From NCBI GenBank assembly GCA_003246805.1, contig QKDG01000177.1, positions 1 to 14,083 of the forward strand: 14,083 nt of DNA. Direction: 5' to 3'. Below, in pieces: positions 6,887-13,495 of the stretch. A program made the translations under genes and the position numbers. The first letter of the stretch is position 1, and each line of letters begins with the position of its first letter. This DNA is from Clostridia bacterium (lineage in GTDB: Bacteria; Bacillota; Clostridia; Oscillospirales; Ruminococcaceae). The notes under the pieces are model-generated. The model ran no database searches and was not told where the DNA came from. It saw nothing but the letters and a program-made list of their open reading frames with translations.

Positions 6887-8188
6887 ATGTACACAACGCA
6901 AATGGACGCAGCAAGAAAAGGTATTGCAACAAAAGAAATAATAGCTGTTGCAGAACATGAGAGAATAGATGTGAATGCACTTTTAGGGCTTGTCGCAAAA
7001 GGGCAGGTTGCTATTCCCGCAAACAAAAACCATAAATGTCTTAATCCCTATGGAATAGGTAGTAAACTCAGGACAAAAATCAATGTAAACCTTGGAACAT
7101 CAAAAGATTGCCTTGACCTTGATGTAGAAATGGCAAAGGTAAAGGCTGCTGTTGATATGGGTGCTGAAGCAATAATGGATTTAAGCTCTTTCGGTGATAC
7201 ACAGAAGTTTCGAAGAAAACTTACTGCTGAATGCCCTGCTTGCCTTGGAACAGTACCTATCTATGATGCTGTTGTATATTATAATAAGGCGCTTAAAAAA
7301 ATAACTTCAAAAGAATGGATTGATATTGTCAGAATGCACGCTGAGGATGGTGTTGACTTTATGACAATCCATTGTGGTATTAACAAAAACACTGCGCAAA
7401 GATTTAAAAATGCAAAAAGGCATACTAACATAGTTTCGCGCGGGGGCTCAATTATCTTTGCCTGGATGGAGCTTACTGGTAACGAAAACCCGTTTTATGA
7501 GCATTATGACGAAATTCTTGATATCTGCCAGGAATATGATGTAACGCTCAGCCTTGGCGATGCATGCCGCCCTGGTAGTATAGCTGATGCCGGGGATATT
7601 TCTCAGATTGAAGAGCTTGTTACATTGGGTGAGCTTACACAACGTGCCTGGAAAAAAAATGTTCAGGTAATAATTGAAGGACCTGGTCATATGCCACTTA
7701 ATCAAATCCAGGCAAATATGGAAATCCAGCAGACTATTTGTAAAGGTGCACCATTCTATGTTCTGGGCCCTCTTGTAACCGACATAGCACCTGGATATGA
7801 CCATATCACATCAGCAATAGGAGGAGCAATTGCTGCTACATACGGAGCTTCATTCTTATGCTATGTAACACCGGCTGAACACCTGAGATTACCAACTGTT
7901 GATGATGTGAAAGAAGGCATAATTGCTTCAAAAATTGCAGCACATTCAGCGGATATTGCAAAAGGCATAAACGGTGCATCTGACTGGGATTATAAAATGA
8001 GTAAGGCAAGAAGAAATCTTGACTGGGAAAAGCAGTTTGAACTTGCAATTGACCCCGAAAAAGCAAAAAAATACCGTTCAGAATCTACTCCTGAAAGAGA
8101 AGATACCTGTACGATGTGTGGAAAAATGTGTGCTGTAAGAAACATTAATAAAATTCTTCGTGGTGAAGATGTTGACATAATGGATTAG
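6887..8188 (+). CDS. thiC: Phosphomethylpyrimidine synthase ThiC
   Basis: Radical-SAM enzyme that rearranges the purine intermediate AIR to HMP phosphate, the pyrimidine half of thiamin; cytoplasmic. 433 residues, the short ThiC form without the N-terminal extension of proteobacterial enzymes. Seen: NPYGIGSKLRTKINVNLGTS, TVPIYDA, SRGGS, SLGDACRPGS, EGPGHMPLNQ, YVLGPLVTDIAPGYDHITSAIGGA split over residues near 300, and CYVTPAEHLRLP. The C-terminal iron-sulfur motif is Cys408-X2-Cys411-X3-Cys415 (CTMCGKMC), as I recall for clostridial ThiC, one residue shorter in the second gap than the CX2CX4C of E. coli. ATG at 6887 has AAAGGA nine bases upstream. First gene of thiC-thiW-thiM-thiE-thiD, under TPP riboswitch control. 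Confidence 0.97.
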   Translation: MYTTQMDAARKGIATKEIIAVAEHERIDVNALLGLVAKGQVAIPANKNHKCLNPYGIGSKLRTKINVNLGTSKDCLDLDVEMAKVKAAVDMGAEAIMDLSSFGDTQKFRRKLTAECPACLGTVPIYDAVVYYNKALKKITSKEWIDIVRMHAEDGVDFMTIHCGINKNTAQRFKNAKRHTNIVSRGGSIIFAWMELTGNENPFYEHYDEILDICQEYDVTLSLGDACRPGSIADAGDISQIEELVTLGELTQRAWKKNVQVIIEGPGHMPLNQIQANMEIQQTICKGAPFYVLGPLVTDIAPGYDHITSAIGGAIAATYGASFLCYVTPAEHLRLPTVDDVKEGIIASKIAAHSADIAKGINGASDWDYKMSKARRNLDWEKQFELAIDPEKAKKYRSESTPEREDTCTMCGKMCAVRNINKILRGEDVDIMD

Positions 8189-8202
8189 TTGTTTTAAAAC
8201 AA
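8189..8202. repeat. 14-bp perfect palindrome just after thiC
   Basis: TTGTTTTAAAACAA begins at the base after the thiC stop codon. Without a T-run it does not look like a terminator. It marks the 5' edge of the structured thiC-thiW gap; function unknown. Confidence 0.35.
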
Positions 8203-8221
8203 TCACCTGTTCACAGACAAC

Positions 8222-8251
8222 AGATACTGAGGGGGAGCGCCCTGAGTATCT
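8222..8251 (+). other. Local hairpin at the 5' edge of the thiW leader
   Basis: AGATACT (8222-8228) pairs perfectly with AGTATCT (8245-8251); after a G-G mismatch AGGG (8230-8233) pairs with CCCT (8240-8243) around GGAGCG. No T-run follows, so it is not a terminator. It uses the same GAGG and GCGCC bases that could pair with 8367-8375, making it a candidate competing arm of the switch. Confidence 0.5.
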
Positions 8252-8404
8252 TGTGCAGGCTTTATATAGCGATGGGAGTCCGTATCCGGATTGAGAGGAA
8301 GCAATTGAGCTTCGACCGCCATAAAATTTATCAAGACTTTTTATGGGGGTATTGTCGCTGTTTATAGGCGCCCTCTGTAAAAAGAAATAAAGAGAGGTTG
8401 TTTA
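8222..8404 (+). promoter_or_regulatory. TPP-like structured leader of thiW, possible variant riboswitch
   Basis: The thiC-thiW gap encodes a compact RNA. Seen pairs: P1 8268-8273 with 8354-8359 (AGCGAT/GTCGCT); P2 8277-8282 with 8287-8292 (AGTCCG-TATC-CGGATT, one G.U); P3 8298-8302 with 8309-8313 (GAAGC/GCTTC); P4 8315-8326 with 8339-8350 (eleven pairs, one G-G mismatch). The order GGGAG - P2 - TTGAGA - P3 - GACC aligns closely with the 5' half of the canonical TPP aptamer upstream of thiC, which holds the pyrimidine pocket. The diagnostic 3' blocks (CCTGAT, GGxTAATxCC, CGTAGGGA) are absent; a plain long hairpin takes their place. Flanks 8229-8241 and 8367-8376 can pair with each other, and 8372-8376 can instead pair with the thiW ribosome binding site AGAGG (8393-8397). 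A ligand-responsive translational switch is inferred; no promoter was seen inside the gap. Confidence 0.6.
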
Positions 8405-8405
8405 T

Positions 8406-8954
8406 ATGCTTTCAAAAAAATCTTCAATGTTCAAAATGATTTTGCTTTCAATGTTTGTTGCAATAGGTGTAGTGATTTCTCCTATTTTAAGAGTAGAGGG
8501 AATGTGCCCTATGCAGCATCTTGTAAATGTTGTTTGTGCTGTTTTTCTAGGCCCGTGGTATTCACTTTTGTGTGCTTTGCTAATCGGTATAATCAGAATG
8601 ATATTTTTAGGAATCCCACCTCTTGCATTGACCGGAGCCATTTTTGGTGCTTTTCTTTCTGGTGTATTGTATAGAAAATCAAAAGGCAAAATTATTTTTG
8701 CAGTTATCGGGGAAATTATAGGAACAGGCATAATCGGTTCAATAGTCTCCTATCCTTTAATGGCTTTTTTAATGGGAAGAACAGGGCTAACTTTATTTTT
8801 CTATACTCCCATGTTTATCGGTGCAACAATCATAGGCGGAACAGTTGCGTACATATTCTTGAAGGCACTGAGTTCAAATGGACTTCTTGCTAAATTACAG
8901 AAAAGCTTGGGGGCAAAAATTTATGACAGACCAACTTATAGAATTAAGGAATAA
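8406..8954 (+). CDS. thiW: ECF transporter S component ThiW (thiazole uptake)
   Basis: Membrane substrate-capture subunit thought to bring in hydroxyethylthiazole, using the shared energizing module (EcfA/EcfA'/EcfT) encoded elsewhere. 182 residues with about five to six hydrophobic segments (roughly 10-28, 38-55, 58-90, 97-118, 130-155). The ThiW-type stretch GMCPMQHLVNVVCAVFLGPW followed by ALLIGIIRMIFLG and LALTGAIFGAFLSGVLYRKSK is recognisable. ATG at 8406 follows AGAGAGG by eight bases; this site can be masked by CCTCT at 8372-8376 in the leader. The 3' end overlaps thiM by 32 bp, implying translational coupling with thiazole kinase. Substrate is from family knowledge and the thiM neighbour. 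Confidence 0.88.
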   Translation: MLSKKSSMFKMILLSMFVAIGVVISPILRVEGMCPMQHLVNVVCAVFLGPWYSLLCALLIGIIRMIFLGIPPLALTGAIFGAFLSGVLYRKSKGKIIFAVIGEIIGTGIIGSIVSYPLMAFLMGRTGLTLFFYTPMFIGATIIGGTVAYIFLKALSSNGLLAKLQKSLGAKIYDRPTYRIKE

Positions 8955-9735
8955 AATCAGGCAAACAAGCCCGTTAATTCATTGTATAACAAATCCGATT
9001 TCAATAAATGACTGTGCAAATGCCGTGCTTGCTGTCGGTGCAAAACCTATAATGGCTGAACATCCAAAGGAAGTTTCTGAAATAACTAATTGTGCAAAGG
9101 CACTTGCAATTAACCTTGGTAATATTACCGATGCAAGGCTTGAATCAATAATGATTTCAGGAAATATCGCACGTGAAAATAACATTCCGTGCGTAATAGA
9201 CCTTGTTGGAGTTGCTTGCAGTAAATTAAGGAATGAATTTGCAAATGGCTTTATTGAAGCTTGCAATCCTTCATTAATTAAAGGGAATATTACTGAAATC
9301 AAATCAATATATTCAAATCATTTTTCATCATGTGGTGTTGATGTTCTTTCAGGTGATGAAGTAACAAATAGTAATCTTGCTGAAAACATAGATTTTATTA
9401 AAAAATTGTCAAAAAAAACAAAGGCTGTTATTGTGGCAACGGGGGCAACCGATATTATAGTTAACAAGAATAACTGCTATGCAGTTTCAAATGGGAATAA
9501 CATGATGTCACAAATAACTGGCACTGGCTGTATTCTCAATGCTCTTATTGCTAGCTTTATTTCAACTGGTGAAATATTGGCTGGTGCAGTTTTGGCAACT
9601 ACTTATCTTGGAATGGCTGGTGAGTTTGCATATACAGAGCTTGGCACAGGCACTTTCAGAGTAAGGCTTATTGATGCTCTCAGCACAATTACTGATGAAG
9701 AATTTTCATCCCGCATTAAATTGAAAGAGGTTTAA
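8923..9735 (+). CDS. thiM: Hydroxyethylthiazole kinase ThiM
   Basis: Phosphorylates 4-methyl-5-(2-hydroxyethyl)thiazole for thiamin salvage; cytoplasmic ribokinase-like enzyme, 270 residues, typical length. Seen: substrate side NPISINDCANAVLAVGAKPIM (split near residue 24-44), DLVGVACSKLRNE, LIKGNITEI, VATGATDII and the ATP-site anion hole ITGTGCILNA with the conserved Cys203. The open frame starts at 8878, but ATG at 8923 is preferred: GGGGG (8909-8913) lies ten bases upstream and the protein then begins MTDQLIELRNKIRQ like its relatives. It starts 32 bp before the end of thiW and is followed one base after its stop by thiE. Confidence 0.95.
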   Translation: MTDQLIELRNKIRQTSPLIHCITNPISINDCANAVLAVGAKPIMAEHPKEVSEITNCAKALAINLGNITDARLESIMISGNIARENNIPCVIDLVGVACSKLRNEFANGFIEACNPSLIKGNITEIKSIYSNHFSSCGVDVLSGDEVTNSNLAENIDFIKKLSKKTKAVIVATGATDIIVNKNNCYAVSNGNNMMSQITGTGCILNALIASFISTGEILAGAVLATTYLGMAGEFAYTELGTGTFRVRLIDALSTITDEEFSSRIKLKEV

Positions 9736-9736
9736 A

Positions 9737-10390
9737 ATGAATTTTGATATTTCGCTATATCTTGTCACTGACAGTACATATCATAACGAGAAGCAATTTT
9801 TAAGTATTATAGAAAAGGCTTGTGCAGGTGGAGTAACCCTTCTGCAACTCAGGGAAAAAAACAGAACAGGAAGAGAATATCTTGACCTTGCAATTAAGGT
9901 AAAGAGAATTACTGATAAATATAGTATTCCGCTTATTATTGATGACAGAATTGATATTGCACTTGCATCTGATGCTGCTGGTGTTCATGTCGGGGCAGAG
10001 GATATTCCAGTAAAATATGCACGAAAAATTCTTGGTAAAAATAAAATTGTGGGTGCTACTGCAAAAACAGTTGAAACAGCACTCGAAGCGTACAGCTCTG
10101 GTGCTGATTATATCGGAACAGGAGCAATTTTCCCGACGACTACAAAGGTTATAACAAAGCTGACAGATGTAAAAACTCTTAATGAAATATGCAAAGCTGT
10201 TCCAATACCTGTTGTCGCAATAGGCGGGCTGAATATCGATAATATTTCCATTTTGCAGAATAGCCCGATTGATGGCATAGCTGTTGTTTCAGCCATTATG
10301 AAGTCAAAAAACCCAAAAATTGAAGCACAAAAATTAAAAAGAAAATTGGAAGATATTTTAAATAAGAATAAAAAGGATATTATAAAATAA
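9737..10390 (+). CDS. thiE: Thiamin phosphate synthase ThiE
   Basis: Joins HMP pyrophosphate and thiazole phosphate to thiamin phosphate; cytoplasmic TIM barrel, 217 residues, normal length. Seen: pyrophosphate and pyrimidine contacts QLREK (37-41) and IDDR (68-71), GVHVGAED (82-89), GATAKT, GADYIGTGAIFPTTTK (122-137), VAIGGL and the C-terminal phosphate loop AVVSAIM. The ATG comes one base after the thiM stop and is served by GAGG at the thiM 3' end, so it is translationally linked. The C-terminus is Lys/Asn-rich and slightly longer than average. Confidence 0.96.
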   Translation: MNFDISLYLVTDSTYHNEKQFLSIIEKACAGGVTLLQLREKNRTGREYLDLAIKVKRITDKYSIPLIIDDRIDIALASDAAGVHVGAEDIPVKYARKILGKNKIVGATAKTVETALEAYSSGADYIGTGAIFPTTTKVITKLTDVKTLNEICKAVPIPVVAIGGLNIDNISILQNSPIDGIAVVSAIMKSKNPKIEAQKLKRKLEDILNKNKKDIIK

Positions 10391-10391
10391 T

Positions 10392-11171
10392 ATGAAAAAA
10401 GTTCTCACAATAGCGGGGTCTGATTGTAGTGGTGGTGCTGGAATACAGGCCGATATAAAGACAATTACTGCCCATAAAATGTATGCGATGAGTGCTGTTA
10501 CAGCACTCACTGCTCAAAATACAACGGGAGTTTATGGAATTTTTGAAGCGACCCCTGAATTTGTTGGCAAACAGCTTGAATGTGTTTTTTCTGACATCAG
10601 GCCTGATGCAGTTAAAATTGGAATGGTATTAAACCGTGAAATTATTGAAGTGATAGCGGCAAAGCTTAATGAATATAAAGCAGAAAATATTGTGATTGAC
10701 CCTGTTATGGTGTCAACAAGCGGTAGCAAGCTTTTATCAGATGAAGCTATTAATGCTCTTATTAATAATCTTTTGCCACTAGGAACAGTTATAACACCAA
10801 ATATCCCTGAGGCAGAGGTGTTATCTGGAATGGTAATTAAAACCAAAAATGATATAGGTAAGGCTGCTGAGGTTATAAATATGAAGGTTGGATGCGCTGT
10901 GCTTATAAAAGGTGGGCATAGTATTAATGATGCAACAGACCTTCTTTTTAATAGCGATTTTAAGCATTGGTTTTATTCAAAAAGGATTGATAACCCTAAT
11001 ACACATGGAACGGGTTGCACACTTTCAGCAGCTATTGCTTGCAATTTAGCCAGGGGAAGTTCTCTTGTAAAGAGCATTGAAAAATCAAAAAAATATCTTA
11101 ACGGAGCATTAACAACAGGGCTTGATTTAGGAAAAGGCTCTGGTCCGCTTGACCATACATATAATATTTAA
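10392..11171 (+). CDS. thiD: HMP/HMP-phosphate kinase ThiD
   Basis: Two successive phosphorylations of the pyrimidine: HMP to HMP-P to HMP-PP, the substrate of ThiE; cytoplasmic ribokinase-family enzyme of 259 residues, complete and not fused to ThiE or TenA. Seen: AGSDCSGGAGIQADIKT (8-24), ALTAQNTTGV with the pyrimidine-contacting Gln, KIGMV, DPVMVSTSG, TPNIPEAEVLSG, LIKGGH, and the catalytic anion hole THGTGCTLSAA. The ATG follows the thiE stop by one base; the ribosome binding site AAGGA is about 14 bases upstream, rather far, so initiation may rely on coupling with thiE. Last gene of the operon. Confidence 0.96.
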   Translation: MKKVLTIAGSDCSGGAGIQADIKTITAHKMYAMSAVTALTAQNTTGVYGIFEATPEFVGKQLECVFSDIRPDAVKIGMVLNREIIEVIAAKLNEYKAENIVIDPVMVSTSGSKLLSDEAINALINNLLPLGTVITPNIPEAEVLSGMVIKTKNDIGKAAEVINMKVGCAVLIKGGHSINDATDLLFNSDFKHWFYSKRIDNPNTHGTGCTLSAAIACNLARGSSLVKSIEKSKKYLNGALTTGLDLGKGSGPLDHTYNI

Positions 11172-11232
11172 GATTTTTTGCATGATGATTTTGCTTGTAT
11201 TTTTATAATTTGGTATATGTTATTATTCTTTT

Positions 11233-11268
11233 GCGTCAGCTTTAACACCTGCTTTTGAACGCTTTTTT
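11233..11268 (+). terminator. Candidate terminator of the thi operon
   Basis: GCGT (11233-11236) pairs with ACGC (11259-11262), continued inward by CA/TG and GC/GC pairs with small bulges, and six T follow at once (11263-11268). It lies 61 bp past the thiD stop and just before a promoter for the next gene. The stem is imperfect, hence moderate confidence. Confidence 0.5.
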
Positions 11269-11274
11269 AATGTG

Positions 11275-11303
11275 TTGCAAAATGGCATACTTTATTGTAA
11301 AAT
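11275..11303 (+). promoter_or_regulatory. Promoter of the DUF5131 gene
   Basis: TTGCAA (11275-11280), 17-bp spacer, TAAAAT (11298-11303, five of six). Together with the terminator directly upstream it separates this gene from the thi operon. The leader would be about 64 nt. Confidence 0.5.
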
Positions 11304-11373
11304 TAAAAATGATAAATTTGATATTTATGTTTAGATTTCAGGATAACCATAGCGATATTGAAAGGATGATGAC

Positions 11374-12096
11374 ATGAACTGGGAACCATGGACAGGTTGC
11401 TATAAAGAAAGCGATGGGTGCGACAACTGCTATTTTTATGGCCCACATGCTAAACGCTTTGGGCAAAATGTTATAGAAAAAACCGATAAATTCGACTGGC
11501 CGGTAAGAAAAAACGCCAAGGATGAGTATAACATCAAGGGCGGTAAAATACTTGCAACTTGTTTTGCCACCGACTTTTTCCTCCCGGAAGCAGATGAGTG
11601 GCGAAAAGAAATTTGGGCAATGATAAAAAAAAGACAGGATATTGACTTTTTAATACTGACAAAGCGCATTGACCGTTTTGAAGTTTCTCTTCCGGATGAC
11701 TGGGGCGATGGCTACAATAATATTAATATAGGTTGCACTGTTGAAAATCAAGCCTTAGCAGATTTCAGGCTTCCACTATTTTTGTCCTATCCGATAAAGA
11801 GAAGATTTATAGCCTGTTCCCCACTTTTAGAACAAATAGATTTAACCCCCTACCTTCAAGGTATAGACCACGTTACCGTTGCTGGTGAATCAGGAAGAGA
11901 TGCGCGCGAATGTAACATTGATTGGGTAAAAAATATTCGTGAGCAATGTATAAAGCAAAACAAAACCTTTTGGTTTAAAAGCACTGGTTCTTTATTAAAA
12001 TGTAACGGCACTGTTGAAAGAATAAATCCTTTTAAGCAAGTTAGTCGCGCAAAAGAATTTGATTTCGATATTTCAGATGGGAAGAAATTGTTTTAA
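11374..12096 (+). CDS. DUF5131 (phage Gp37/Gp68-like) family protein
   Basis: Protein of 240 residues whose biochemical role is unknown. Seen: an N-terminal Cys cluster WTGCYKESDGCDNCYFY, Cys9-X6-Cys16-X2-Cys19; a CFATDFFLPEADEWRKEIW block (about 63-83); DFLILTKRIDRF (90-101); IGCTVENQALADFRLP; SPLLEQIDL; and AGESGRDARECNIDWVKNIR followed by FWFKSTGS. These are the signatures of DUF5131, first named from phage Gp37/Gp68 and common in bacterial chromosomes. The clustered cysteines suggest an iron-sulfur cluster and a distant radical-SAM-like fold, but the spacing is not the classical CX3CX2C. AAAGGA lies upstream of the ATG at 11374. It stands alone between the thi operon and a convergent lipoprotein gene; phage ancestry is possible but no other phage gene is nearby. 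Confidence 0.85.
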   Translation: MNWEPWTGCYKESDGCDNCYFYGPHAKRFGQNVIEKTDKFDWPVRKNAKDEYNIKGGKILATCFATDFFLPEADEWRKEIWAMIKKRQDIDFLILTKRIDRFEVSLPDDWGDGYNNINIGCTVENQALADFRLPLFLSYPIKRRFIACSPLLEQIDLTPYLQGIDHVTVAGESGRDARECNIDWVKNIREQCIKQNKTFWFKSTGSLLKCNGTVERINPFKQVSRAKEFDFDISDGKKLF

Positions 12097-12106
12097 ACAT
12101 AGTAGC

Positions 12107-12173
12107 ATGCTATACATTTATATGATTGCTTATTTTGTTTTAGTGAACAGCAGCTATATCAAATGTATAGCAT
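12107..12173. repeat. 67-nt long inverted repeat after the DUF5131 gene
   Basis: Thirteen perfect pairs, ATGCTATACATTT (12107-12119) with AAATGTATAGCAT (12161-12173), extended after a one-base bulge by ATAT/ATAT, then wobble pairs, TGCT/AGCA and GTT/AAC up to a small loop. It begins 10 bp past the stop codon. It may serve as a terminator for the DUF5131 transcript, though the following tract (TAATTATTTATAA) is a poor T-run, or it may be a mobile miniature repeat. The remaining gap to 12343 holds only a 7-bp inverted repeat, TTATGTT-AA-AACATAA (12198-12213). Confidence 0.6.
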
Positions 12174-12343
12174 TAATTATTTATAAACCGTAAAAAATTA
12201 TGTTAAAACATAAACATCCCCGCTCAATCATCCAAATCTGTTTAATATGTGTATGTTCCTTGATTTATTACCTGTTTTGCTTTTGATTAAACTACGCCGA
12301 TAGGATAAAGCTAACTTATCATTTAACATCCGATATATTCAAG

Positions 12344-13471
12344 TTATTTTTTTTTGAAAAAGCAATACTTTGGATTGGTATAGTTTTCTTCTCTTGTGCA
12401 AACTATTCCATAATCATCTTTAACATAAAACCAAAATAGCTCTTTATCCATATTATTAAATATTACGAGTTTTTGAGCTTCAATATCAAATAAGCATGGG
12501 TATTCTTCTTCTGCACCAGTATAATCGCACCAGCTGATAAAGCTCTCAGATGCTTTAAGGTCTGAAATTCGAGAAGCTGTTGACATAATTATTTTGTCAT
12601 TAATCATATCTTTGATTTTAAAATCTGATTGCTTTATTTCAAAATCGGTAGTTAAAGCTAATGCAAAGATGCTATTGCTGGTAGTAACAATATCCGAAAT
12701 TTCATCATTAACTATAAAATCAAAAGGAGTACTCTCATATAATGAGTGTAATTTTTTATATTCACCTTTTTCATTTTTTATAAAACTTATAATTTGATTA
12801 TTATATAATAGTGGAAGCTGAGCATTGTCTTTTATAAGAGTTGTTTTATTATCGGTTATATTATAACTATATAAGCTTGCCTTTAAGTCATTATTTTCAT
12901 CGTATGAATAATCATCAAAATAAACAGTGTTATCAATTAAAAGTGTTTTATTGTAATTAGGAGAAGCTAAGTTTCCAGTTTTGGAGTTTGCCGAAAATTC
13001 AAAGAACTTATTAATTGTGTTATTACTTATATCATAATAATATAAGTTTCCATATTTATCTTCCTTATCAATTTCTTTGAATATGTAATAGTTTTCATTA
13101 TATGACGTCATACTCATATAGTTTTGTTCAAAAACATATATGGTATTGTATTCATCCTTTACAAAATTATACACACCAACTTCCACAGCTATTTGGGCAT
13201 CCTCAAGTACTACAAATAGGCTTTCGTCGTCATAAATATCAATAATGTGAAACTTTAAATTGTTTATAGTTGTTGGAATATTTATATCTCTGTACTCATA
13301 AATACTATCAACGTTAACAGCATCAGCATGGAATTTATAGCCTTCGGTTTGTGAAATTGGGCTTTCAATTGATGAACTACCGTTTTTTGACCAATTGCCA
13401 TATGTTGATGAACATGAGCATAGGCACAATGCACTTAAAAGAATTAAAAAAGACTTTAAATATTTTCTCAA
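12344..13471 (-). CDS. Lipoprotein of unknown function, propeller-like
   Basis: Surface-anchored protein of 375 residues, not assigned to a known family. Seen: an N-terminal signal MRKYLKSFLILLSALCLCSC with a lipobox whose modified Cys is residue 20, a Ser/Asn-rich linker, then repeated strands carrying short motifs of the type 'Tyr/Phe-Asp/Asn-Ile...' (LYYYDISNNTINKFF, LYSYNITDNKTTLI, CLFDIEAQKLVIF), which suggests a beta-propeller as in TolB/DUF5050-like proteins. Rich in Asp, Asn and Tyr. The open frame begins with GTG at 13480, but GAGGTG covers that codon; TTG at 13471 sits six bases after it and gives a normal signal sequence, so TTG is preferred. It is 24 bp downstream of a 41-codon secreted-peptide gene and probably co-transcribed with it. 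Confidence 0.7.
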   Translation of the reverse strand: MRKYLKSFLILLSALCLCSCSSTYGNWSKNGSSSIESPISQTEGYKFHADAVNVDSIYEYRDINIPTTINNLKFHIIDIYDDESLFVVLEDAQIAVEVGVYNFVKDEYNTIYVFEQNYMSMTSYNENYYIFKEIDKEDKYGNLYYYDISNNTINKFFEFSANSKTGNLASPNYNKTLLIDNTVYFDDYSYDENNDLKASLYSYNITDNKTTLIKDNAQLPLLYNNQIISFIKNEKGEYKKLHSLYESTPFDFIVNDEISDIVTTSNSIFALALTTDFEIKQSDFKIKDMINDKIIMSTASRISDLKASESFISWCDYTGAEEEYPCLFDIEAQKLVIFNNMDKELFWFYVKDDYGIVCTREENYTNPKYCFFKKK

Positions 13472-13495
13472 TAAAAACACCTCATTTCTAATTTT

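Noticed and set aside
8120..8145. ThiC C-terminal motif is CX2CX3C, one residue shorter than the textbook CX2CX4C
   Set aside because: The DNA reads cleanly, and CTMCGKMC is, to my knowledge, the normal form in clostridial ThiC, so it is not a defect.
8261..8320. thiC-thiW gap considered as a tRNA-like or SRP-like RNA
   Set aside because: TTCGACC recalls a tRNA T-loop and GGAAGC recalls SRP RNA, but there is no acceptor stem, CCA end or anticodon arm, and no SRP tetraloop consensus; the TPP-like reading fits much better.
11217..11258. Short plus-strand frame (MLLFFCVSFNTCF) between thiD and the DUF5131 gene
   Set aside because: No ribosome binding site, and it runs into the candidate terminator.
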